DNA from: a virus
Strand: one strand, 5' to 3'
IMG/VR virus record: IMGVR_UViG_3300027971_000032
Location: 1-64,000 of that record
DNA length: 64,000 nt
This document shows positions 1 to 5,503 of the stretch, piece by piece (within the stretch, counting starts at the first letter, position 1; the number at the start of each line of letters is the position of its first letter). The notes beneath the pieces were generated by a model. It saw only the letters and a program-made list of their open reading frames with translations, was not told where the DNA came from and made no database searches. The position numbers and the translations under genes were made by a program.

Positions 1-415
1 TACGCTCTAGGAAAACCTTTAGAAGGCCGTTAATGTATTCGGCGTTCTTGATTTCTACTGTATCGGCAAGAGTAAACTTGCGTGCGAAAGCGCGGTCAGA
101 GATACCCTTGTATAGGTATGTCTGGTCTACTCCATCATTAACAAGCGAGTCGATAGAAGTTGAACCCTTAACTGAAAGAACACCATCAGCAAGTTCTAGT
201 TCTAGTTCGTTCTTTGAGAAACCAGCAACGGCCAGCTCAATAACGTACTTGTTATCGTCTACCTTCTTGATATTGTATGGAGGATAGTTTGGAATGTTCT
301 TAGCAACATCGTCATGGAACTTTGCCAGACGGTTGAACGTTTCGTCGAATCCAACAAAAAACTTGTCAAGATCCTTAAATTGGTTGCCCAGAACCATAGT
401 TGGAAATGAAGTCAT
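1..415 (-). CDS. hsp20: Hsp20/alpha-crystallin small heat shock protein (3' end cut by window edge)
   Basis: The gene starts at an ATG at 415 with a GGAG Shine-Dalgarno just upstream and runs off the left edge, so about 138 codons are visible. The translation begins MTSFPTMVLGNQ and contains the alpha-crystallin pattern: YNIKK, then VIELAVAGFSKNEL, then an ELELADGVLSVKG strand. This is the IbpA-like small heat shock protein common in marine T4-like phages, where it is thought to act as a holdase chaperone, perhaps for capsid or scaffold proteins. A TATAAATA late promoter lies about 57 bp upstream, so expression is probably late. The C-terminal IXI region is outside the window. Confidence 0.9.
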   Translation of the reverse strand, partial: MTSFPTMVLGNQFKDLDKFFVGFDETFNRLAKFHDDVAKNIPNYPPYNIKKVDDNKYVIELAVAGFSKNELELELADGVLSVKGSTSIDSLVNDGVDQTYLYKGISDRAFARKFTLADTVEIKNAEYINGLLKVFLER

Positions 416-448
416 ATATTTCTCCTTAAATTAAGCAAGATTAAATTA

Positions 449-465
449 CAGCCCCGAAGGCGCTG
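449..465 (-). promoter_or_regulatory. Hairpin with UUCG loop at the 5' end of the hsp20 late transcript
   Basis: On the minus strand this reads CAGCGCC-TTCG-GGGCTG, a short GC stem with one bulged base closed by a C(UUCG)G tetraloop. It lies immediately downstream of the TATAAATA box at 472-479, so it would form almost at the 5' end of the transcript. No T-tract follows, so it is a poor terminator candidate. A role in protecting the 5' end of the mRNA is inference. Confidence 0.5.
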
Positions 466-471
466 CAATGT

Positions 472-479
472 TATTTATA
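472..479 (-). promoter_or_regulatory. T4-type late promoter (TATAAATA) for hsp20
   Basis: An exact TATAAATA on the minus strand, the consensus -10 element recognised by gp55-type late sigma factor in T4-like phages. gp55 is encoded in this window. The box overlaps the dCMP deaminase stop codon and lies about 57 bp upstream of the hsp20 ATG. Confidence 0.7.
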
Positions 480-945
480 CGGGGGTCAGTATATCTAGCT
501 GAATTCCCGCTTCTTCAAACATAGATGTAGTTACTTCCCAATTAAAACGAGTACCGTCAAATGATTCCGGTACATAACATACAACGCGTTTAATTCCGCG
601 CTGTATAATAGATTTAGCACATTCGTTGCATGGCATCAACGTTGCATAGAGAGTGCAGTCTGAAACATCGGAATGGGCATTGTCAAGGGCGTTTCTTTCA
701 GCATGACACACGAATTTAAGTTTAGTATCTCTATCAAGGTAGCGGCTATCATTATCTTCAACACCACTAGGAAAACCGTTATACCCAACAGATAATATAT
801 GATTTTTTTCATTAACTATTACTGAACCAACTTTCGTGCTAGGATCTTTTGACCATGTGCTGATATGAGAAGCTAAGTTTAAAAACCTTAGATCCCATTT
901 AGACTCTTTCGAATTCGCCAAACTTGTTAATTCTATATCGAACAT
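475..945 (-). CDS. cd: Deoxycytidylate (dCMP) deaminase
   Basis: Converts dCMP to dUMP, feeding dTMP synthesis during phage replication. The 156-residue protein carries the cytidine-deaminase zinc signature: CHAERNA (His ligand plus catalytic Glu) and PCNECAKS (two Cys ligands). An N-terminal WSKDPSTKVGSVIV segment matches dCMP deaminases. The length is a little shorter than T4 Cd (193 residues). The start overlaps the 3' end of a small basic gene by 47 bp, indicating a compact operon transcribed leftward. Confidence 0.93.
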   Translation of the reverse strand: MFDIELTSLANSKESKWDLRFLNLASHISTWSKDPSTKVGSVIVNEKNHILSVGYNGFPSGVEDNDSRYLDRDTKLKFVCHAERNALDNAHSDVSDCTLYATLMPCNECAKSIIQRGIKRVVCYVPESFDGTRFNWEVTTSMFEEAGIQLDILTPV

Positions 946-1069
946 CTTTCTTATTCTCTTTGCCCTGGTCTAGTCCATATTTTTTACAATGTTCGGCCCA
1001 GGCTGCCTTCTGCTTTTCTTTCTGCTTCTTACTAGGCTTACGCCCTGAATTGCTTACCTTAATAATCAA
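899..1069 (-). CDS. Small lysine-rich protein of unknown function (TTG start)
   Basis: A 56-residue reading frame that would start at TTG (1069), overlapping the TGA stop of the preceding 67-residue gene, a classic translational coupling. The peptide contains SGRKPSKKQKEKQKAAW and is strongly basic, with a Lys-rich N-terminal half. The C-terminus ends FGEFERV. Its 3' end overlaps the dCMP deaminase start by 47 bp. I do not recognise the family. Composition suggests a nucleic-acid-binding peptide, but that is inference. The non-ATG start lowers certainty. Confidence 0.5.
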   Translation of the reverse strand: MIIKVSNSGRKPSKKQKEKQKAAWAEHCKKYGLDQGKENKKDVRYRINKFGEFERV

Positions 1070-1269
1070 TTGTCAAGCTCCGATACTAGCTCATTAAGAA
1101 AATACTGCTCATCTGGATACTCTTCAAGAAACATATCTTTGATATCTTCAAGAGCAAATTGCGTGTTTTCTACAAGATTATAAAAGAATCCGCTCATGAT
1201 ACTTTCTTTTTGCTCACGCATTAGTTTAAGCTGAGCCTGGCTACGAAACATATCAATCCTTATAGTCAA
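1066..1269 (-). CDS. Small hypothetical protein
   Basis: A 67-residue acidic protein, MTIRIDMFRSQAQ at the start and ending VSELDN. It has no motif I recognise. It overlaps the upstream 147-residue gene by 17 bp and shares a TTGA junction with the small basic gene downstream, so it is very likely translated as part of the same leftward operon. An alternative ATG within the first seven codons is possible. Confidence 0.55.
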   Translation of the reverse strand: MTIRIDMFRSQAQLKLMREQKESIMSGFFYNLVENTQFALEDIKDMFLEEYPDEQYFLNELVSELDN

Positions 1270-1696
1270 TAGTATTAGTAAGACGTTCGATTACTTCTGA
1301 TTCCGTCCACGAGCTTAGATAATCATTATCTGAATATTGAAGTTGTATAATATCGGAATATGAAATCTCCCGGCCGTCAAAAATCTGAGTTCCTAGATGC
1401 TTTTGAGAGAACTCTTTAAAGCCCGGGTCGTGCTCATTAAACACAACTTCATCCATTGCATCTACAAGAGACTTAGCTTTGATGACATATCGATTACGGA
1501 ATGTGCTAAGAATATCTACAACATAGTACTTAAGGCTATCATCCATTTTCTTCATACTCCATGAACCGTCGCTATTGTCTACCCATTTTATAGAGTCACC
1601 AATTTTAAGGCCAGTAGCTTCTAGTATTTCATCGTTAAGATGAATGTAATGCTCACCATCAACACCCAATTTAACATCTAATGTCCAAGTTTTCAT
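1253..1696 (-). CDS. Hypothetical protein with AbrB/SpoVT-like N-terminal segment
   Basis: A 147-residue protein. The first 45 residues, with DVKLGVDGEHYIHLNDEIL then ATGLKIGDSIKWV, look like a swapped-hairpin AbrB-type segment (strand, 'P/LNDEIL' helix, 'GLKxGDxIxW' strand). The remainder is acidic and not recognised. It is the first gene of a leftward operon, diverging from the plus-strand gene that starts at 1755 across a 58-bp AT-rich gap. AbrB-like domains bind DNA or act as antitoxins, but no toxin partner is visible, so the function is open. Confidence 0.65.
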   Translation of the reverse strand: MKTWTLDVKLGVDGEHYIHLNDEILEATGLKIGDSIKWVDNSDGSWSMKKMDDSLKYYVVDILSTFRNRYVIKAKSLVDAMDEVVFNEHDPGFKEFSQKHLGTQIFDGREISYSDIIQLQYSDNDYLSSWTESEVIERLTNTIDYKD

Positions 1697-1754
1697 AGTT
1701 GACTTTAAAATTTAAATTACCTAAGTATTATACCCATTAACTAAATTAAATGCC

Positions 1755-2234
1755 ATGAAAAAAGCAATTTTATTGCTGGCTCTCTTCTGCTCTTCAGCTT
1801 TTGCTGATAAGATGGATGATATTAAAATCCTATCGCAAGAAGCAGCTAGCATCTACGCGCCAGACTTGCATTATACCATACCACCAATAGTATATCTCTC
1901 ACCTAAGGAACTTACTATAAAGGTTTGCGGTAAGCAATGCCCTAACGATTCTTTTGTAGTAGGGCTATACGATGGAGGAACCATCTACCTAAGAAGTACC
2001 TGGGATCCTCAGAACGATACAGATGCAAGTTACTACGTGCATGAGTTTGTTCACCATTTACAATACCTTAGCAAGGTAATTGACCCTACAGCTAAGGGAA
2101 CCTGCGAGGAGAACGCCAGGATTGAGTTTGTTGCTTACAGTGTTCAGAATCAATGGTTGATGAGAAGAGGGAAAGGTTTCCCCTATCGCATGATGCAACA
2201 ACTAAGTTACATATCTGCAGGATGTAATCCTTAA
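1755..2234 (+). CDS. Secreted metalloprotease-like protein (HExxH-type motif)
   Basis: The only plus-strand gene in the window. The 159-residue protein begins with a typical Sec signal peptide, MKKAILLLALFCSSAFA, with cleavage expected after the AFA. The mature part has HEFVHHLQ, fitting the zinc-peptidase HExxH pattern, followed by EENARIEFVAYSVQN, where a Glu could be the third zinc ligand. Three or four Cys residues would suit disulphides in the periplasm. The stop codon overlaps the stop of the convergent small gene at 2231. It resembles a moron: isolated, reversed and exported. Activity on cell wall or host envelope proteins is only inference. Confidence 0.75.
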   Translation: MKKAILLLALFCSSAFADKMDDIKILSQEAASIYAPDLHYTIPPIVYLSPKELTIKVCGKQCPNDSFVVGLYDGGTIYLRSTWDPQNDTDASYYVHEFVHHLQYLSKVIDPTAKGTCEENARIEFVAYSVQNQWLMRRGKGFPYRMMQQLSYISAGCNP

Positions 2235-2389
2235 TCCTTCTCTACTATTTCTAGATTTCCATCAAAAACAAATCCACATCCGCGAAGAAAAGATTCAAAA
2301 TTTTCTATAACATTATTAAGTTGAATCTCTTCAAACTCATGAGTGATCTTGAGATCGTCAAGAGTATGAGCAAAAGTAAATTTAGACAT
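2231..2389 (-). CDS. Small hypothetical protein (52 residues)
   Basis: A short frame starting ATG at 2389, beginning MSKFTFAHTLDDLKITHEF and ending NLEIVEKD. The upstream sequence contains AAGGAT as a plausible Shine-Dalgarno. Its stop overlaps the stop of the plus-strand gene in a shared TTAA. No domain is recognised. Position just downstream of tRNA-Gly and clean coding composition support it as a real small gene. Confidence 0.6.
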   Translation of the reverse strand: MSKFTFAHTLDDLKITHEFEEIQLNNVIENFESFLRGCGFVFDGNLEIVEKD

Positions 2390-2408
2390 AATATATCCTT
2401 AAGATTGG

Positions 2409-2480
2409 AGCGGGATGCGGGAATCGAACCCGCGACTCTAGCTTGGAAGGCTAGGGTAATACCATTTTACGAATCCCGCT
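2409..2480 (-). tRNA. tRNA-Gly (anticodon TCC)
   Basis: Cloverleaf readable on the minus strand: acceptor AGCGGGA/TCCCGCT, anticodon loop CTTCCAA between CTAGC and GCTAG, and T-loop TTCGATT. CCA is encoded at 2406-2408. The 5' end overlaps the stop codon of the YkuK-like gene by two bases. Confidence 0.95.
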
Positions 2481-2949
2481 ATGCAGCTAACACTTCTTTA
2501 ATTCTATCTGCAGCATAGCTCGCTGCAAACGCTTGAGGCTTAATAAGGGGTGTAACGTTACACATACCCTTAATATAGCCTACTGCTTCATTAATAATAC
2601 AACTCGAACCGTGAAGATCGCTTGGATTAATATCAAGATGAACTTCAACATCTCTGTCTTCTAGAACTTCTTGTAGTTTCAAATACAGCTCTGCAACTTT
2701 ATATACTTCATTCATTAGCCGCATTCTTGGGCGGTTCTTGCTTTGATCATAATCGCGTTCTCTTTGAACCTCGCCAAAGAGCTTGCAACCATGTCTTCCG
2801 TCGATGTGTACTACAATTGCGAGTGTGTAATCAGCATACCAAATATTGTTATTAATGAATCTTTCAGAGTCGCCACCAATATAAATTTTTGTGCTAGGGC
2901 CTTGTGCTTCGATAAACTCTTTTACTTCATTAATATCTATTTTTAGCAT
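2479..2949 (-). CDS. RNase H-like YkuK-family (DUF458) protein
   Basis: A 156-residue protein with an RNase H-like fold signature: IYIGGDSERF (first acidic strand), YTLAIVVHIDGRHG, then VEVHLDINPSD and a C-terminal IKPQAFAASYAADR helix. This matches the YkuK/DUF458 family, predicted RNase H-like nucleases of unknown substrate. It sits inside the tRNA array between tRNA-Leu and tRNA-Gly, and its stop codon overlaps the first bases of tRNA-Gly. A role in RNA metabolism is suggested by position only. Confidence 0.75.
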   Translation of the reverse strand: MLKIDINEVKEFIEAQGPSTKIYIGGDSERFINNNIWYADYTLAIVVHIDGRHGCKLFGEVQRERDYDQSKNRPRMRLMNEVYKVAELYLKLQEVLEDRDVEVHLDINPSDLHGSSCIINEAVGYIKGMCNVTPLIKPQAFAASYAADRIKEVLAA

Positions 2950-2965
2950 GCTTGCTCCTTGTTGG

Positions 2966-3050
2966 TGCCCGGGACCGGAATCGAACCGGTACGCCGTTTT
3001 AAAGCGGCAGATTTTAAGTCTGCTGTGTCTACCTATTTCACCACCCGGGC
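2966..3050 (-). tRNA. tRNA-Leu (anticodon TAA)
   Basis: Type II tRNA with acceptor GCCCGGG/CCCGGGC, anticodon loop CTTAAAA, long variable arm (GCCGCTTTAAAACGGC), T-loop TTCGATT, and encoded CCA at 2963-2965. Confidence 0.95.
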
Positions 3051-3058
3051 GTTTTTGG

Positions 3059-3132
<74 letters not shown>

Positions 3133-3139
3133 ATGATTC

Positions 3140-3168
3140 ATTATAGTCTACTTATGAATGAAGGGCAA
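3140..3168 (-). promoter_or_regulatory. Sigma70-like promoter upstream of tRNA-Arg
   Basis: Minus strand TTGCCC (3163-3168), 17-bp spacer, TATAAT (3140-3145). The -10 is perfect and the -35 matches at three to four positions. It lies eight bases upstream of tRNA-Arg, so the transcript would start at or very near that tRNA. Confidence 0.55.
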
Positions 3169-3171
3169 CAA

Positions 3172-3330
3172 CTAATCGTCCTGCTTAAGCTTTTCTTCTT
3201 TGAGTTTTTCTTCTGGGGTAAGAACCTGTTCTGGTTCTTTATTACCAAAAATTTTATCCCAGTTGTTTTCGAATGTGATAAGATCAATACCTAATGGTCT
3301 TTGTTTTGATCCTTTTCCGCCATCGCTCAT
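3172..3330 (-). CDS. Small conserved-type phage protein (MSDGGKG family)
   Basis: A 52-residue frame starting ATG at 3330 with a strong AAGGAG Shine-Dalgarno. It begins MSDGGKGSKQRP and contains FENNWDKIFG, a pattern I associate with small uncharacterised proteins of marine T4-like phages. The second half is charged (PEEKLKEEKLKQDD). It lies between tRNA-Arg and the structured gene-free block. Function unknown. Confidence 0.75.
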   Translation of the reverse strand: MSDGGKGSKQRPLGIDLITFENNWDKIFGNKEPEQVLTPEEKLKEEKLKQDD

Positions 3331-3344
3331 ATTGATCTCCTTAT

Positions 3345-3789
3345 AGATAGTTCGGTTGCGCTACTAAGGTTACAGGTTGCGTTCTAGACCGCTATTGTAT
3401 ACCGTTTCATCCCTAGCTTCCGCTTCGCACCCAATACACCGAAAGGTATGGGGCGGGTCCTTGACAGTAACGACTACTCTGGGTACGGCCTATAAGAAGG
3501 GCTCGCCATTTCGCTGTACGCACTACTGTTATCGTCTCCTAAAGACTCATCAGAAGGACTGTTATAGGTGCCAAGCCATTCCTTACCAGGGAACCACTTG
3601 ACCGGGAGGTTACTCCGACCACGTCTAATAACGCTTCGACGAGAACGCTTAAAGTATTCGATCTTTAAGAATCGCTAGTCATATGGTGGAACTAGGCACC
3701 TGAGAGTTCTGGACACTATTTGGCCAATAGTGCTGTGGCATAACACAAACTCACACCTCTCCTAAACCCAAGGAGACACGGGGGTTTGG
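3345..3789 (-). ncRNA. Candidate large structured non-coding RNA inside the tRNA array
   Basis: A 445-bp stretch without a convincing protein gene: no frame combines a start, a ribosome site and full length. It looks richer in GC than its neighbours. It is dense with complementary segments: 3714-3732 (7 bp, 5-nt loop), 3648-3669 (7 bp, 8-nt loop), 3605-3616, 3675-3695 and 3764-3787. Long-range helices include 3566-3572 with 3695-3701 (7 bp), and nested pairs 3457-3462/3554-3559, 3464-3469/3524-3529 and 3483-3486/3516-3519. It begins directly after the CCA of tRNA-Val. Large RNAs such as GOLLD and ROOL are known from phage tRNA clusters, but I cannot assign this to either. Strand is inferred from the neighbours. 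Confidence 0.5.
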
Positions 3790-3862
3790 TAGGAGGTACC
3801 GGGTTCGAACCGATCACATTCACGGTGTAAGCGTGACGCTCTACCAACTGAGCTAACCTCCT
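3790..3862 (-). tRNA. tRNA-Val (anticodon TAC)
   Basis: Acceptor AGGAGGT/ACCTCCT, D-arm AGCTC..GAGC, anticodon loop CTTACAC between CACG and CGTG, T-loop TTCGAAC, CCA encoded at 3787-3789. Confidence 0.95.
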
Positions 3863-3869
3863 ATTTTGG

Positions 3870-3942
3870 TCTCTCTATTTGGATTTGAACCAAAACCACT
3901 GCGCCCCAAACGCAGTACGCTACCTGATTACGCCATAGAGAG
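3870..3942 (-). tRNA. tRNA-Pro (anticodon TGG)
   Basis: Acceptor CTCTCTA/TAGAGAG, anticodon stem CTGCG/CGCAG with loop TTTGGGG, T-loop TTCAAAT, CCA encoded at 3867-3869. Confidence 0.93.
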
Positions 3943-3949
3943 AAACTGG

Positions 3950-4020
3950 TGCCCCCACCCGGAATCGAACCAAGAATCCATGATTACAAATCAAGTGTTA
4001 TACCATTTAACTATGGAGGC
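3950..4020 (-). tRNA. tRNA-Thr (anticodon TGT)
   Basis: Acceptor GCCTCCA/TGGGGGC, anticodon loop TTTGTAA within CTTGA/TCATG (one T-T mismatch in the stem), T-loop TTCGATT, CCA encoded at 3947-3949. Confidence 0.9.
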
Positions 4021-4024
4021 TATA

Positions 4025-4282
4025 TTAAACTTCTTTCTTCTTACGACCGCGACGAAGCTTTGGCTTTTCAACTACTACTTCTGCAACCTTATCGCTTCCT
4101 GGTTCTGATGCAACTTGCTCAGGCATGCTATCGTCAGGATTCAAAAATACAGGTGCTCCTAGCTCAGTAATTTCGTTAAGAAGCTTATCATAGTGTGTAA
4201 TAAATTCAATAGTACCGTCTTCATATACGGTACGAGTACTATGCGCGCCTTCGAATGTGCTTACAATTACCTTCTCCGACAT
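4025..4282 (-). CDS. Small hypothetical protein with basic C-terminal tail
   Basis: An 85-residue protein. I place the start at the ATG at 4282 because a longer in-frame extension runs into tRNA-Asn, and the chosen ATG has a GGAGA Shine-Dalgarno. It begins MSEKVIVSTFEGAH, contains TVYEDGTIEFITHYDK, and ends in an acidic stretch followed by KLRRGRKKKEV. It lies between tRNA-Asn and tRNA-Thr. No known family is recognised. The tail could bind nucleic acid. Confidence 0.7.
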   Translation of the reverse strand: MSEKVIVSTFEGAHSTRTVYEDGTIEFITHYDKLLNEITELGAPVFLNPDDSMPEQVASEPGSDKVAEVVVEKPKLRRGRKKKEV

Positions 4283-4302
4283 AATGTCTCCTATTAACTT
4301 GG

Positions 4303-4374
4303 CTCCCCGGGCTGGGATTGAACCAGCGACCAAATGATTAACAGTCATCTACTCTACCGCTGAGCTACCAGGGA
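4303..4374 (-). tRNA. tRNA-Asn (anticodon GTT)
   Basis: Acceptor TCCCTGG/CCGGGGA, D-arm AGCTC..GAGT, anticodon loop CTGTTAA within ATGA/TCAT, T-loop TTCAATC, CCA encoded at 4300-4302. Confidence 0.95.
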
Positions 4375-4383
4375 ATAATTGGT

Positions 4384-4452
4384 TGCGGGACCTAGATTCG
4401 AACTAAGAACTCAGGCTTATGAGACCTGTGTGATGCCATTTCACTATCCCGC
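4384..4452 (-). tRNA. tRNA-Met or Ile2 (anticodon CAT)
   Basis: Acceptor GCGGGAT/GTCCCGC with a Watson-Crick first pair, anticodon stem CAGGT/GCCTG with loop CTCATAA, T-loop TTCGAAT. About 69 nt, slightly short in the D-arm. The 3' sequence is A-ACCA, so CCA is not encoded in exact register. The sequence alone does not tell elongator Met from a lysidine-type Ile tRNA. Confidence 0.85.
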
Positions 4453-4461
4453 TATACGTAC

Positions 4462-4489
4462 ATTATAATACTTATCGAATATAAGTCAA
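4462..4489 (-). promoter_or_regulatory. Sigma70-like promoter upstream of tRNA-Met
   Basis: Minus strand TTGACT (4484-4489), 16-bp spacer, TATAAT (4462-4467), in the 42-bp gap between tRNA-Trp and tRNA-Met. Both hexamers are near-perfect, so the tRNA array appears to have internal early promoters. Confidence 0.7.
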
Positions 4490-4494
4490 CTTGG

Positions 4495-4565
4495 ACCCGG
4501 TGGAGAGAATCGAACTCCCACATGCAGATTTGGAGGCTGCGGTTCTGCCATTAAACTACACCGGG
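4495..4565 (-). tRNA. tRNA-Trp (anticodon CCA)
   Basis: Acceptor CCCGGTG/CACCGGG, D-arm GTTT..GAAC-like, anticodon loop CTCCAAA within GCAGC/TCTGC, T-loop TTCGATT, CCA encoded at 4492-4494. Confidence 0.9.
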
Positions 4566-4571
4566 ATCTGG

Positions 4572-4658
4572 CGGAAGCGGTGAGATTCGAACTCACGGTG
4601 CCATTACTGACACGACAGTTTTCAAGACTGTTGATTTAAACCACTCATCCACACTTCC
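4572..4658 (-). tRNA. tRNA-Ser (anticodon TGA)
   Basis: Type II tRNA of 87 nt: acceptor GGAAGTG/CGCTTCC, anticodon stem ACAGT/ACTGT with loop CTTGAAA, long variable arm, T-loop TTCGAAT, CCA encoded at 4569-4571. Confidence 0.95.
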
Positions 4659-4662
4659 AAAC

Positions 4663-4854
4663 TTACTCGAACTCTTTCTGAATATAAAAATTAGCTACCT
4701 TTTCAGTCATCATACTAACAATATCGCCAAAACATCCTTCGAGTGTATATTTATTTTTAAGCTTACCGAGGCACTTAGTCCTAGTAAACGTATAAAAATC
4801 TTCGCGATGTTCTTTGTTGCTTACGTCAAAGTTAATAACTGGATTAATTTTCAT
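4663..4854 (-). CDS. Small hypothetical protein (63 residues)
   Basis: Start chosen at ATG 4854 because the longer frame enters tRNA-Leu. The protein begins MKINPVINFDVSNKEH and continues with TFTRTKCLGKLKNKYTLEG. It ends FYIQKEFE four bases before tRNA-Ser begins. No motif is recognised. It is one of several short genes interspersed with the tRNAs. Confidence 0.65.
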   Translation of the reverse strand: MKINPVINFDVSNKEHREDFYTFTRTKCLGKLKNKYTLEGCFGDIVSMMTEKVANFYIQKEFE

Positions 4855-4871
4855 ATTATTTCTCAATTTGG

Positions 4872-4951
4872 TGCCCCAGGAGAGACTCGAACTCTCACGC
4901 TTTTGGCACTGGCTTCTAAGACCAGCGTGTCTACCATTCCACCACCGGGGC
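4872..4951 (-). tRNA. tRNA-Leu (anticodon TAG)
   Basis: Type II tRNA: acceptor GCCCCGG/CTGGGGC, anticodon stem CTGGT/GCCAG with loop CTTAGAA, variable arm with GCC..AAAAG, T-loop TTCGAGT, CCA encoded at 4869-4871. Confidence 0.93.
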
Positions 4952-4961
4952 GATAACATGG

Positions 4962-5052
4962 TCCTCCCGACAGGACTCGAACCTGTAACGTGCCCCCATC
5001 TAGAGCCTATGCCGGGTATAAGCCGGGTGTTTTACCATTAAACTACAGGAGG
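4962..5052 (-). tRNA. tRNA with TAT anticodon (Ile?) and an unusually long variable region
   Basis: Acceptor CCTCCTG/CGGGAGG, D-stem GTTT/AAAC, best anticodon hairpin CCGG-CTTATAC-CCGG giving anticodon TAT (Ile, AUA codons), T-arm ACAGG-TTCGAGT-CCTGT, CCA encoded at 4959-4961. About 24 nt separate the anticodon stem from the T-stem instead of the usual five or so for tRNA-Ile. This is either an atypical variable arm, an insertion or a misfold in my reading. It is the promoter-proximal tRNA of the array. Confidence 0.7.
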
Positions 5053-5072
5053 GATTTCCTAACAACAAATAC

Positions 5073-5101
5073 ATTATAGATGCATCAGAATTAAAAGTCA
5101 A
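5073..5101 (-). promoter_or_regulatory. Sigma70-like promoter driving the tRNA array
   Basis: Minus strand TTGACT (5096-5101), exactly 17-bp spacer, TATAAT (5073-5078). It lies between regA and the first tRNA, about 20 bp upstream of the tRNA 5' end. Very close to the bacterial housekeeping consensus, so probably an early promoter using host sigma factor. Confidence 0.75.
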
Positions 5102-5503
5102 CTACTTTGTTTTTCTGCCTATATTGTATTTTGCTACTAATTCCCACTCATGCTTTTCTTTATATGATAAAACTTTGATTTGAGATAGAGGTGCTGTTGG
5201 TTCTTGAGTTGCGCGGGGATCTATAAGGTGTATGAGTTCCCATTCTGCAAGGAGATTGATAATAGCATTGCGACGTGCTATATCATCTTCGGAGAAATTA
5301 GAGGGCTTGCCGTCTAGAAGAAATAGTTCTTTGAAATGAACTATGTAGTAGCGGCCTTGCTTATGAAGTATATGACAGGATTGATAGAGCTTTTTATCTT
5401 TTCTGGAGGCTACACCAATACGGGTTAGCGTTTCTCTTACTTTTAAAAAATCATCTTCTTCTACCAATCTTATTTCAATAAGATCGTCTATAGTGGTCAT
5501 CAT
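5102..5503 (-). CDS. regA: RegA translational repressor of early genes
   Basis: A 133-residue protein clearly like T4 RegA (122 residues): VRETLTRIGVASRKDKKLYQ, then SCHILHKQGRYYIVHFKE, and a C-terminal KEKHEWELVAKYNIG. RegA binds ribosome-binding regions of early mRNAs to lower their translation. Two adjacent ATGs exist (5503 and 5500), with an AAGGTG sequence just upstream that fits the second better. The gene overlaps gene 62 by 29 bp and ends the clamp operon 45-44-62-regA, the same order as in T4. Confidence 0.95.
   Translation of the reverse strand: MMTTIDDLIEIRLVEEDDFLKVRETLTRIGVASRKDKKLYQSCHILHKQGRYYIVHFKELFLLDGKPSNFSEDDIARRNAIINLLAEWELIHLIDPRATQEPTAPLSQIKVLSYKEKHEWELVAKYNIGRKTK

Noticed and set aside
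33-287. Plus-strand 84-residue frame at the left edge
   Set aside because: It is antisense to the hsp20 gene, which has a clear domain and ribosome site on the minus strand.
1699-1731. Sigma70 promoter for the plus-strand protease-like gene (TTGACT...TATTAT)
   Set aside because: The best hexamers are 21 bp apart, outside the usual range, so I do not list it as a feature although a promoter must lie in this gap.
2321-2518. Plus-strand frame across tRNA-Gly
   Set aside because: It runs through a tRNA gene and overlaps real minus-strand genes. The many similar plus-strand frames in 2900-5040 are also tRNA antisense.
3520-3565. Hammerhead-ribozyme-like sequence (CTGATGAG with a small stem and GATAAC)
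   Set aside because: The conserved GAAA after stem II is replaced by GATAA, and flanking stems do not close properly. It does not meet the core consensus.
3345-3789. RNase P RNA, tmRNA or a group I/II intron
   Set aside because: I could not find the conserved core sequences of these RNAs on either strand: no P4 motif, no tRNA-like tmRNA ends, no P7 or domain V.
5010-5030. Amber-suppressor reading of the promoter-proximal tRNA (loop CTCTAGA)
   Set aside because: No 5-bp stem supports this loop. The CCGG-CTTATAC-CCGG hairpin is far better, so I call the anticodon TAT.
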